A stretch of DNA of 64,000 bases from Colimorpha sp045576855 (GTDB lineage Bacteria > Bacteroidota > Bacteroidia > Bacteroidales > P3). The notes under the pieces are model-generated. The model did no database searches. It saw nothing but the letters and a program-made list of their open reading frames with translations, and was not told the DNA's origin. Of this stretch, positions 26,082 to 32,730 are shown piece after piece. The number at the start of each line of letters is the position of its first letter. The first letter of the stretch is position 1. The stretch covers positions 95,042 through 159,041 of the forward strand of contig JAZNHG010000031.1 of NCBI GenBank assembly GCA_045576855.1. The letters run 5' to 3'. Made by a program: the position numbers and the translations under genes.

Positions 26082-26485
26082 GCCTGAGCGAAGAAGAAAG
26101 ATACGCATTGGTGTCATATCGAGTTAAGAAAGCCCATGCAACGTTTGAGCAAGCCAAAGCCAACGTAGCAAATGGATATTGGGATTTAATTGCCAACCGA
26201 TTGTACTATGCGGCCTATTATGCCACATCAGCATTGCTGCTGCAGAACGGCTATTCGGTTCAAACCCACAATGGAATCATCCAAATGCTGGGCATGCACT
26301 TTATTAAAACTGGAAAGCTGGACAAAAGATGGGGCAATATATACAGTCGATTGTTTACCAACCGTCAGACGGGCAACTACGGTGACATGTTTGGTCTGAC
26401 GGAAGAACAAGTACTTCCATTGGTTTCTCAGACCGAAGAGTATATCAACGTTATTTGCAGCATGATAGAGAATGCACAGCGATAA
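26078..26485 (+). CDS. HEPN-domain protein (toxin candidate)
   Basis: 135 residues, helical, with the PF05168-type HEPN core: a C-terminal half with YYAAYYATSALL, the TH.GI...LG segment and RQTGNYGD. The Rx4-6H ribonuclease motif is not obvious here, so nuclease activity is uncertain. It is coupled to the MNT gene by a 4-bp overlap and overlaps the CPCC gene by 14 bp, giving a three-gene unit. The MNT protein would be expected to modify this HEPN. Confidence 0.88.
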   Translation: MSLSEEERYALVSYRVKKAHATFEQAKANVANGYWDLIANRLYYAAYYATSALLLQNGYSVQTHNGIIQMLGMHFIKTGKLDKRWGNIYSRLFTNRQTGNYGDMFGLTEEQVLPLVSQTEEYINVICSMIENAQR

Positions 26486-26804
26486 ACATATCTGCCCCGT
26501 GTGTGGATTCGACGGGTTAATGGAGGAGCCTCACGACAGTTACGGATGCACCAGTTTCGAAATATGTCCCTGCTGTGGATTTGAATTTGGATACGATGAT
26601 GAAGACGGAGGATGGAGCTATGAAGAGTGGCGCACGGCATGGATTGCCGCAGGATTTCCTTGGATGTACCATGACGATAGTAAGCCCGCCATATGGAACC
26701 GCGACACAATGATGAAACAGACAGAAAACATACGGTTCACCACCGATAAACCACGCTACGTAGCGGATTCAAAAAAGCCCCGTTCTTTTGTACCGAAACA
26801 ATAA
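26472..26804 (+). CDS. CPCC-family cysteine-rich protein
   Basis: 110 residues. Two CxxC pairs, CPVCGFDGL and CPCCGFEFG (about residues 9-12 and 33-37), followed by an acidic segment (DDEDGG) and W.EWR, typical of the small Cys_rich_CPCC proteins. It probably binds zinc. It overlaps the HEPN gene and is translated from the same message, so it may be an accessory to the MNT/HEPN pair, though these proteins also occur alone. Confidence 0.8.
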   Translation: MHSDKHICPVCGFDGLMEEPHDSYGCTSFEICPCCGFEFGYDDEDGGWSYEEWRTAWIAAGFPWMYHDDSKPAIWNRDTMMKQTENIRFTTDKPRYVADSKKPRSFVPKQ

Positions 26805-26820
26805 AAAAGAAAAAAGTCCG

Positions 26821-26849
26821 TTGTATTTTTAGAAAAAGTTGTATCTTTG
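26821..26849 (+). promoter_or_regulatory. Bacteroidetes-type promoter
   Basis: TTG at 26821-26823 and -7 box TATCTTTG at 26842-26849, an 18-bp gap. It gives a leader of about 10 nt before the ATG at 26864. Confidence 0.75.
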
Positions 26850-26863
26850 CACTTTGAAAAACA

Positions 26864-27700
26864 ATGATTAACATGAAGAAAAATATCGCACTCATCCTCG
26901 CCTTGCTCGTTGTGGGCACGGCATTTGCAGGTCCCAAGCCCCGCAAGAATTCGCGTACCGAAATGGGCATCCACGGCAACGCAATCTATGTGATTGAGTA
27001 CACCTACAACCTCCGCGGAGGCCGCGACGGGGGCCGTCAGCTCATTTGCATCGACAGCATCACCTTCGACAACCGTGGCAACTTCGCCGACAAATTCCGC
27101 ACCAAAGCCAACGACTATACGTGGTACTCCTACTACTTCGACGTCAACGGCTACAGCCTCGGCTGGAACGAGTACAACCGCGAGAAGATGCTCACCGGCC
27201 GCACGGCCTACCTCAACGACCGCGACGGCAACCGCATCGAGCGCACCGTCTTCCTCGGCAACCAGATGACAAAAAAAGAAAGCAGCAAGTTTGCCAATGG
27301 CCTCAAGGTTGAGGAGCAGAGCTTTGATCAGGACGGCGAGATGACCGAGAAGCGCACTTACAAGTACGATCAAAAGGGCAACTGCACCGAGATGGAGTTC
27401 TACAACCGCGACGGCGAGCTGATGCAGCACTACCTCTACAAGTACGACGCCCGCGGCAACCGCATCGAGTGGCGTTTCTACGACGCCGATGAGTTCCTCT
27501 CGGCCCTGACCACCTACTACTACGACGACCACGACAACCTCATCGAGGTCAGCTCGTTCAACTACGACGAGCACCTCAACTGGAAGCACAGCTACGTCTA
27601 CGAGTACGACGAAGACGACAACTGGGTGCGCCAGACCATCTACCGCAACAACGTGCCCTACCAGGTCATCGAGCGCGAAATCGCCTTCCCGGCGAACTGA
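26864..27700 (+). CDS. Secreted YD-repeat-like protein
   Basis: 278 residues (the second Met, residue 4, is an equally good start). A signal peptide (ALILALLVVGTAFAG) is followed by about eight 20-24-residue units of the form Y.YD..GN....FY, for example YKYDQKGNCTEMEFYNRDG, as in RHS/YD or MORN-like repeats. Such repeats make beta-sheet shells or bind sugars; no toxin domain is present. It has its own promoter and lies between the MNT/HEPN unit and the toxin/antitoxin pair. Confidence 0.72.
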   Translation: MINMKKNIALILALLVVGTAFAGPKPRKNSRTEMGIHGNAIYVIEYTYNLRGGRDGGRQLICIDSITFDNRGNFADKFRTKANDYTWYSYYFDVNGYSLGWNEYNREKMLTGRTAYLNDRDGNRIERTVFLGNQMTKKESSKFANGLKVEEQSFDQDGEMTEKRTYKYDQKGNCTEMEFYNRDGELMQHYLYKYDARGNRIEWRFYDADEFLSALTTYYYDDHDNLIEVSSFNYDEHLNWKHSYVYEYDEDDNWVRQTIYRNNVPYQVIEREIAFPAN

Positions 27701-27714
27701 TAATAATCAAGGCT

Positions 27715-27942
27715 ATGGACACCGTGCAGATAACCCTCAACGCCGAAAACAAAGGCATTGTCGACATGCTACGCAACCTGCTGATGCAGATGCGAGGCGT
27801 CAGCAATGTGTCTGTCAGCACGACCGGCGACTTTGACATTACGGCCACCCCAGCGTATCAAGAGGCGATGGACGATATCGCCAACGGGCGCGTATATCAT
27901 GCCGCCAATGCCAAAGAGATGTTTGCACAGATACTTGGCTGA
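27715..27942 (+). CDS. Antitoxin candidate of the YafQ pair
   Basis: 75 residues, not a recognised family by motif. The C-terminal half (AYQEAMDDIANGRVYHAANAKEMF) looks like a toxin-wrapping helix. Called an antitoxin because it precedes and overlaps the YafQ-like gene by one base, the normal order and spacing for type II modules. The N-terminal ~35 residues might form the DNA-binding part that autoregulates the pair. Confidence 0.72.
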   Translation: MDTVQITLNAENKGIVDMLRNLLMQMRGVSNVSVSTTGDFDITATPAYQEAMDDIANGRVYHAANAKEMFAQILG

Positions 27943-28217
27943 TGTATGAAGTCATCTATACCAGGCGTTTCGTCAAGGATGTAAAGCTGTGCGTCAAACG
28001 GGGTCTTGACATATCCTTGCTTGAAGAAGCCATCGATCTGCTGCAAAACACAGGAACACTGCCAGCGAAATATCATGCCCACAAACTGATGGGCAATCGA
28101 AAAGACGAGTGGGAATGTCATATTAGGCCAGACTGGCTGCTCTGCTGGCGACAAGACGACCAGCAACTGACACTCCTCTTTGTCAACACCGGCACACACG
28201 CCGACCTGTTTAAATAG
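27942..28217 (+). CDS. YafQ/RelE-type mRNA interferase toxin
   Basis: 91 residues. The YafQ pattern is clear: YHAHKLMGNRKDEWECHIRP followed by DWLLCWRQD and a late NTGTHADLF. The conserved His, Asp and Phe of YafQ are retained (H, H, D, F near residues 46, 57 and 84-89). The enzyme would cut mRNA at the ribosome, inhibiting translation until neutralised. Complete reading frame. Confidence 0.9.
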   Translation: MYEVIYTRRFVKDVKLCVKRGLDISLLEEAIDLLQNTGTLPAKYHAHKLMGNRKDEWECHIRPDWLLCWRQDDQQLTLLFVNTGTHADLFK

Positions 28218-28307
28218 AATACTAACCAAACCCTCATGCCAATGAAGCATCGCGCATAGAATAATATGCACATCATAGAATAGGAAAGAAGCGAAACGAG
28301 CTTATCT

Positions 28308-28434
28308 GGTCATTCTGAAAACTTCGACACTTTTCAAGTAACATTCCAGACCGAGCGACGACGCTCCCGCCGTGTGGCGTGGGCTTGTACGTTGATATTG
28401 GAATGTTAAGGTAGTCGAAGACCTCAGAATGACC
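28308..28434. repeat. 127-bp imperfect palindrome (MITE-like)
   Basis: Arms pair as GGTCATTCTGA / TCAGAATGACC (28308-28318, 28424-28434), CTTCGAC / GTCGAAG (28322-28328, 28414-28420) and AACATTCCA / TGGAATGTT (28340-28348, 28399-28407). It lies in the gene-free 28218-28519 stretch. Confidence 0.8.
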
Positions 28435-28519
28435 GATGGAGACTCAAAAGGCCACGCTCTTTTTATGTGCATACTCCTGTGGCAAAAAAACAGATTGATT
28501 AATACAAAAACACAGCAAA

Positions 28520-28927
28520 ATGATGACAAACAAATTCAAACATGTAGCAATGATGCTTTTCGTGGCTGGAGCAATGATAATGGCCACTTCGTGCAGTAAG
28601 GATAACAGTGGAAGCTCTAGCTCGTCCATAAAAGGGTGGTATTTCACGCAGACCGAAAGCTATCAGGATGGTATATATTCATGGCAAGCCAGATATTTTA
28701 TTCACATCGTATCGGATAATTATTTGGAACGGGACCAAACTCGTAAACCAAACGGAGGTGGGTTTTCGAGCCCATTAGCGGAACATTCTGGCTGGTATAC
28801 CTATGGTTCACCCATAGGTGAAAATTTCGTGCGCAACGGAGACTTAATAGTGTGCGTGAATGGCCAGACGATTAGTATCGACGGCAATAAGCTCTATTAT
28901 GACGGGAAGACTTATTACAAGGAATAG
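28520..28927 (+). CDS. Small lipoprotein of unknown function
   Basis: 135 residues. A lipoprotein signal (MLFVAGAMIMATSC) is followed by a Ser-rich linker and a ~90-residue domain with aromatic beta strands (WYFTQTESYQDGIYSWQARY cut at residue 60). No family recognised. The fold may be a small sandwich as in other short Bacteroidales lipoproteins. A strong terminator follows; its promoter is not clear. Confidence 0.7.
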   Translation: MMTNKFKHVAMMLFVAGAMIMATSCSKDNSGSSSSSIKGWYFTQTESYQDGIYSWQARYFIHIVSDNYLERDQTRKPNGGGFSSPLAEHSGWYTYGSPIGENFVRNGDLIVCVNGQTISIDGNKLYYDGKTYYKE

Positions 28928-28955
28928 CTTATGGTAATTTCACCATACAGATTGG

Positions 28956-28984
28956 GCAACTCGCGTTTGCGAGTTGCTTTTTTT
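28956..28984 (+). terminator. Rho-independent terminator
   Basis: Perfect 9-bp stem GCAACTCGC-GTTT-GCGAGTTGC followed by T7 (28978-28984). It ends the lipoprotein transcript and reaches the convergent nuclease gene, whose stop at 28983 lies in the T-tract. Confidence 0.93.
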
Positions 28985-29675
28985 AGAACAGCGACATTTG
29001 GCGGACGCCTTGGGCGCAGTAGTGCTGGTAGGGGCAGGCGTAGGGTTCCAGGCAGTGCTGGCCCGTGGGGGTGTCGGGCTCGGCGGTGGAGCGGACGATG
29101 GTCTTCATCCCGGCGATGTTGGCGGCGATACGGTCGCCCTCGGCGGCGAGCTCGGCGGTGAGGTCGACGATGGCGAAGGGCCCATCCTGCCCATTAATCC
29201 CATTCTCCCCATCCACCCCATTATAGACGATGCTGAAGCTATGCACCTCGCGGCAGTGCGAGATGACGTAGTGCTGCAGGGCGGCGTCGCGGCGGTAGGT
29301 GTCGCTGAGGGTGGTGCCGGACTTGACCTCATAGATGTCGAGGGTGCCGTCTTCGCGCTGCTGCACCACGTCGGCCAGCACCAGTACGTCGTCGTACTGG
29401 AAGCCGGCCTCGAAAAGGGCCACACCGTCGCCTTTGTCCAGCAGCTCGGCGGTGCGCGCGGGGTAGGCGTCGACGTTGCGCCCCAGCTCGGCGCTGAGGT
29501 CGATGCCGTCGGGGAAGCGGGACTTGAAGGCGTACTCGAAGTCGCGGCCGCGGTCGAAGCGGCGCATCTGCTCGGCGGTGTAGCGCGCCAGGCGCGGCTC
29601 GTGGACGTCGAGCCACAGCGCCCGCTCGCACTGCAGGCCCCGGATGTATTTGCTCTTGCTCAGCAGATGGCTCAC
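28983..29675 (-). CDS. Cas4-like PD-(D/E)xK nuclease (DUF2779 N-terminal half)
   Basis: 230 residues. The N-terminal YIRGLQCERALWLDVHEPRLA and the C-terminal Cys cluster (CLEPYACPYQHYC) are the Cas4/AddB-type iron-sulphur Cys positions; the catalytic region has LADVV, then YEVKSGT (ExK). DUF2779 proteins are normally near 600 residues, with this as the N-terminal module, so it is a short or truncated form. A Gly-X-Y tract (GVDGENGINGQDG), coded by 9-bp repeats at 29181-29225, interrupts the C-terminal half. No cas genes are near, so this is not CRISPR-associated here. Confidence 0.8.
   Translation of the reverse strand: MSHLLSKSKYIRGLQCERALWLDVHEPRLARYTAEQMRRFDRGRDFEYAFKSRFPDGIDLSAELGRNVDAYPARTAELLDKGDGVALFEAGFQYDDVLVLADVVQQREDGTLDIYEVKSGTTLSDTYRRDAALQHYVISHCREVHSFSIVYNGVDGENGINGQDGPFAIVDLTAELAAEGDRIAANIAGMKTIVRSTAEPDTPTGQHCLEPYACPYQHYCAQGVRQMSLF
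29181..29225. repeat. 9-bp minisatellite inside the nuclease gene
   Basis: Five units of form CCCATTAAT, on the minus strand encoding Gly-X-Y triplets. Related to 33770-33823. Confidence 0.8.
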
Positions 29676-29690
29676 TCGGAAACTATTCTT

Positions 29691-29757
29691 TCGACACGAA
29701 TTTCCATGAATTATTCATGAATTAATTAATGGTCAATTCGTGGTAATTCGTGTTAAA
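29691..29757. repeat. Solo inverted-repeat element, same arms as the GxxExxY element
   Basis: Arms ACACGAATTTCCA (29694-29706) and TGGTAATTCGTGT (29741-29753), one mismatch, around ATGAATTATTCAT. The right arm supplies the stop and last codons of the LOG gene (29733-30302). It has no gene inside. Confidence 0.82.
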
Positions 29758-30302
29758 AATGAAAGAGCCTCATTTACGTCCTCCACCGCCACCAGCCCCG
29801 CGGCGCTGCGGAGGAGGCCTTCGGCGCGCATGGCGTCGAGCTGGGCGAGGAAGGGGTTGTAGTAGCCGCCGAGGTTGAGGAGTATCATCGGCTTGCCCTG
29901 GGACTGGTTCGCTCCACTTCGGTCGCGCACCAGCCCCAGCTGGTTGGCGACCATGACTTCGAGCACCTCGTCGAGGGTGCCGATGCCGCCGGGGAGGGCG
30001 ACGAAGGCGTCGCTGTGGGCGATGAGGTATTCCTTGCGCTCGACGAGGGTGCGGACGCGGACGAGCTCGCTGACGGGTTGCGAGTGGATGATGTCGTCGC
30101 TGAAGAAGGTGGGGATGACGCCCACCACGCGGCCACCCTCCTGCAGGGCCGCGCCGCTCGTGGCGCCCATCAGTCCCAGATTGCTGCCGCCGTAGAGCAG
30201 CGTGTGGCCGCCGCGGGCGATGGCGCGGCCGAGCTGCCGCGCGGCCTCTGTGATTTGTTCGCTGTGCGGGAGCGACGCCCCGCAGAAGACGGAGATGTTC
30301 AT
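29733..30302 (-). CDS. LOG-family protein (cytokinin riboside 5'-monophosphate phosphoribohydrolase-like)
   Basis: 189 residues. Rossmann-type features: VFCGAS at the start, the GGSNLGLMGA loop (about residues 40-49) and the family signature PGGIGTLDEV (about 103-112). LOG/TIGR00730 enzymes hydrolyse nucleoside monophosphates such as AMP to base and ribose-phosphate. Complete; its last residues (TRITTN) come from the arm of the inverted-repeat element at 29691-29757, so the C-terminus is probably extended by it. Confidence 0.92.
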   Translation of the reverse strand: MNISVFCGASLPHSEQITEAARQLGRAIARGGHTLLYGGSNLGLMGATSGAALQEGGRVVGVIPTFFSDDIIHSQPVSELVRVRTLVERKEYLIAHSDAFVALPGGIGTLDEVLEVMVANQLGLVRDRSGANQSQGKPMILLNLGGYYNPFLAQLDAMRAEGLLRSAAGLVAVEDVNEALSFLTRITTN

Positions 30303-30370
30303 TGTGTTGTTTCTGTTTTCATTGCCGCCCGCAAGGATGGCAGCCGTTTGGTGTAATTATCCGCATAAAA

Positions 30371-30871
30371 TTACGCAACGCCAATATATTCTGAGGAAAA
30401 TTCAATATTGGTGATTGCGGCTTTTTCGATGGCTTCTTTAACCTCTTTGGTGCAGATATTCGTATATGTTCCTTTCAAGTGAAAGACATCATAGTCTTTC
30501 CAAGTGTTCAGGTCAAACCATACAATGTCTGCGTCTCTATCTTCTTTTATTATAGGCCCCGCTTCATTTATATTTAACCAGCCATAATATTTTTCTGTGA
30601 CACCTTCAATCTCCGCAGGGAAACATTTGAAGCCATTGAACTGCCCCTCTTCAAGGACATTTTTAAGCCTTTCAGAAATGAGGAACTGCGACCAATTGAG
30701 GTATGGAACAATGTCGTATGGTTTTGTCCCCTTGCTTACCGTGTACCTCGAATCGGAAACGATTGGGTCGTTTTCTTCCAATAGCTTGAAAGAATAATAG
30801 TGCACAGCTGGCTCTATCTGCAATTCTCGCCATTGGTGCTTCGGGTAGAATCCATAAAATATTTGTTTCAT
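30371..30871 (-). CDS. Imm11-like (DUF1629) immunity protein
   Basis: 166 residues. The pattern fits the Imm11/MXAN-0049 family: mid-region ISERLKNVLEEGQFNGFKCF, YYGWLNI, DVFHLKG.Y.NIC, and a late EKAAITNIEF. Such proteins protect against polymorphic toxins. No cognate toxin is visible on either side, so it is an orphan or its partner is outside the window or lost. It sits at the left of the palindrome array and may have arrived with it. Confidence 0.65.
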   Translation of the reverse strand: MKQIFYGFYPKHQWRELQIEPAVHYYSFKLLEENDPIVSDSRYTVSKGTKPYDIVPYLNWSQFLISERLKNVLEEGQFNGFKCFPAEIEGVTEKYYGWLNINEAGPIIKEDRDADIVWFDLNTWKDYDVFHLKGTYTNICTKEVKEAIEKAAITNIEFSSEYIGVA

Positions 30872-30914
30872 AATGTTTATTGTTTTACTTCATTTTGTTG
30901 TTTCATCCGGTCAT

Positions 30915-31135
30915 TTTCACCGCGCATATATGCGGGGTGGACTTTCGGGGCGGAAATCGGTCGCGCATATATGCGGGGAGCACTTTCCAGTTGAAAATAG
31001 ACCTCGCATATATGCGGAGCGCACTTTCCGGCTGAAAACCAGCCCCGCATCGATGCGGGGTGCGTTTGCCGGGCCGATTCGTGACCCCGCATATATGCGC
31101 GGTGCGTTTTCACGCCTCGGACGGCTCCGCGGCGG
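30915..31135. repeat. Array of five palindromes at 41-bp spacing
   Basis: The core CGCATATATGCG (CGCATCGATGCG in unit 4) recurs at 30923, 30964, 31005, 31046 and 31088, giving steps of 41, 41, 41 and 42 bp. Unit 4 extends to the perfect 18-bp palindrome CCCCGCATCGATGCGGGG (31043-31060). The ~29-bp intervals are related (GGGTGC.CTTTCC...) rather than unique. It fills the gene-free stretch 30872-31143. Confidence 0.92.
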
Positions 31136-31143
31136 TCGGTTTC

Positions 31144-31650
31144 TTTTAACACGAATTGCCATATAATTATTCATTAATTATTAGTACACCAGATTCATAT
31201 CTCGGTCGACAAGTACACATTCATTGTCATCCTTGAAATACGCATATCGTTCTCCTTGTAAACTTGGCTGGCCAAAGTTTATCAGCAACCCCATTGGCAT
31301 GCGCGTTAAACGCAGGTGGTTGAACAGCTGTTGTCTGTGTGCAGCAATCAGTTCGCTTACAGATTTCAGCTCGACAATTACATCTTCCACAACCAAATCC
31401 ATTTGATAATACTTTTCAAGTTGATGGTTTTTGTAGAAGCACTGCACCTGTTTCTCCCTCTCACATTTGATTCCCCTATCTTGCAGCTCCAGAAAGAGTG
31501 CTTCGTTGTAAATGGGTTCCAACAAACCACCTCCAAGTTCTCGGTGAACCTCCATTGCAGCGCCTATGATAGAGTAAATTATTTCCTTGTGTCTGACAAT
31601 GTTCATATATCAAATAATTAATGGTCAATTCGTGGCAATTCGTGTTAAAA
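31144..31650. mobile_element. 507-bp inverted-repeat element carrying GxxExxY
   Basis: Perfect 18-bp terminal inverted repeats TTTTAACACGAATTGCCA (31144-31161) and its complement (31633-31650). Inner repeats ATTAATTATT (31173-31182) and AATAATTAAT (31613-31622) also pair. The only gene inside is GxxExxY. An empty relative lies at 29691-29757. No transposase is encoded. Confidence 0.75.
31181..31606 (-). CDS. GxxExxY protein
   Basis: 141 residues, full-length. The namesake GAAMEVHRELGGGLLEPIY shows the G..E..Y pattern near residues 20-33; a later DLVVEDVIVELKSV fits a PD-(D/E)xK-type core (D then ExK, residues about 69-77). This family is widespread and often multicopy, and has no proven role; nuclease activity is an inference from the fold. 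It is enclosed tightly by perfect inverted repeats, the last codon overlapping the inner repeat, which suggests the protein and repeats move together. Confidence 0.92.
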   Translation of the reverse strand: MNIVRHKEIIYSIIGAAMEVHRELGGGLLEPIYNEALFLELQDRGIKCEREKQVQCFYKNHQLEKYYQMDLVVEDVIVELKSVSELIAAHRQQLFNHLRLTRMPMGLLINFGQPSLQGERYAYFKDDNECVLVDRDMNLVY

Positions 31651-31785
31651 ACCTGCGCGGCGCCAGAGCTCGTGGTCGACGGGCAGCTCGGCGGTGCGCT
31701 TGCCGAAGGTGGTCATGTACTCGTAATGGGGCGCGTTGGCCGCGCGGCCGACGGTGACGTCGGGAATCTGTGCTGTGAGTTCCAT
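31645..31785 (-). CDS. 46-residue ORF, possible fragment
   Basis: Frame from an ATG at 31785 to a TAA at 31645, the TAA being supplied by the TTTTAA of the inverted repeat. The composition is GC-rich and coding-like, and the product (ending ELWRRAGF) has no family that I recognise. It could be a remnant of a longer gene cut by insertion of the element at 31144-31650, or a small intact protein. A weak purine-rich leader precedes it. Confidence 0.35.
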   Translation of the reverse strand: MELTAQIPDVTVGRAANAPHYEYMTTFGKRTAELPVDHELWRRAGF

Positions 31786-31832
31786 ATACATTATATTTAT
31801 TGGTGAAACGTTATGCGAATTGTCGGTATGTA

Positions 31833-32231
31833 TTATTCCAAGTTGAATTTGATGGGCAGAATAAACTCTGTTCGGATTGGCGTTTCACTTCCGGCAAATC
31901 TACTCGGTATCCAGCGTGGCATCATTCGGACGACACACAAGGCTTCCTCGTCGTATTCTTTGCCGAGGCCGCGTATCACCTCAGCACTCGAGAGGGTGCC
32001 GTCTTTTTCAACGACAAACCGAACCCAAATAGTACCCTTTACGCCATCACATTTTTGCTTCAGGCGATAATTGCGTGCGATGAATGCGTACATTGAATCG
32101 GCACCACCAGGAAACTGCGGGTCGATTTGAATGGGGTCAATCAACTCCACCGCATTGGTGTCCACGCTCTGCGCCACGGCTCCGAAGCCGATGCCGCACA
32201 GCACCGCGAGGGTCAAAATTGCTTTCTTCAT
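31833..32231 (-). CDS. TonB C-terminal-domain protein
   Basis: 132 residues. A signal peptide (LTLAVLCGIGFGAVAQS) then a ~90-residue TonB C-terminal domain: PQFPGGADSMYAFIARN, GTIWVRFVVEKDG, and VIRGLG..YDEEAL.VVR.MP.W. Full TonB has a membrane anchor and Pro-rich linker, absent here; short secreted TonB-C proteins are common in Bacteroidales and their function is uncertain. Isolated between small genes. Confidence 0.85.
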   Translation of the reverse strand: MKKAILTLAVLCGIGFGAVAQSVDTNAVELIDPIQIDPQFPGGADSMYAFIARNYRLKQKCDGVKGTIWVRFVVEKDGTLSSAEVIRGLGKEYDEEALCVVRMMPRWIPSRFAGSETPIRTEFILPIKFNLE

Positions 32232-32324
32232 ATACCTTTTATATTATATGTTATGCATCAATCTTTCGGCGGGGTTTTGTTTCGGCGCGGCGGCTTGCCG
32301 CCGCGCCGAAATGTTGCCCAAGGG

Positions 32325-32597
32325 TTATTCCTTCTGCCAGCGTTTGAGCTGGGGGAAGTACTGGCGGAGCTGCTCGCGGTACTCGTCGGCGGTGAGGTGC
32401 TGGCCGGTGTTCTGGTTGAACTGGTCGACGAACTGGACGCAGAAGTCTATCATCTGCTCCATGGTGCAGTCCTGCGTGAAGTGGCCGTCGGCGAAGCAGT
32501 ACTTGCAGTAGTCGGGGTTGTCGCTCTCGACCTCGTCGCTGATCGGCATTCCGCAGCTCTGGCAGAAGTGCTGGATTTCAGGAAAGGGATTGTCCAT
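32325..32597 (-). CDS. Zinc-ribbon domain protein
   Basis: 90 residues from the ATG at 32597 (an upstream frame adds 18 residues but no ATG-quality site). CQSCGMPI and CKYCFADGHF give two CxxC pairs for zinc, as in the putative zinc-ribbon family that often accompanies small regulatory proteins. The C-terminal ~45 residues are helical. The function is unknown. Confidence 0.8.
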   Translation of the reverse strand: MDNPFPEIQHFCQSCGMPISDEVESDNPDYCKYCFADGHFTQDCTMEQMIDFCVQFVDQFNQNTGQHLTADEYREQLRQYFPQLKRWQKE

Positions 32598-32730
32598 CGT
32601 TGTTGTTGTTTTGCGGTCGGCCTTCGGCCTCAAAATTATAAGAAAATCCATTCAGAAAATTATAAGAGTTTTGCTTTTACAATTTTGAAACCAATTTTCT
32701 TATAATTTTGAGCGAAGCGACCAAATAATA

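Noticed and set aside
28983..29675. cas4 of a CRISPR system
   Set aside because: Sequence is DUF2779-like and there are no adjacent cas genes.
30915..31135. CRISPR array
   Set aside because: The unit core is a short palindrome, the intervals are related to each other rather than unique, and no cas1, cas2 or effector gene is in the window.
30877..31152. Protein-coding ORF through the palindrome array
   Set aside because: It is open on both strands because of the repeat composition, lacks a recognisable domain and its residues mirror the 41-bp period.
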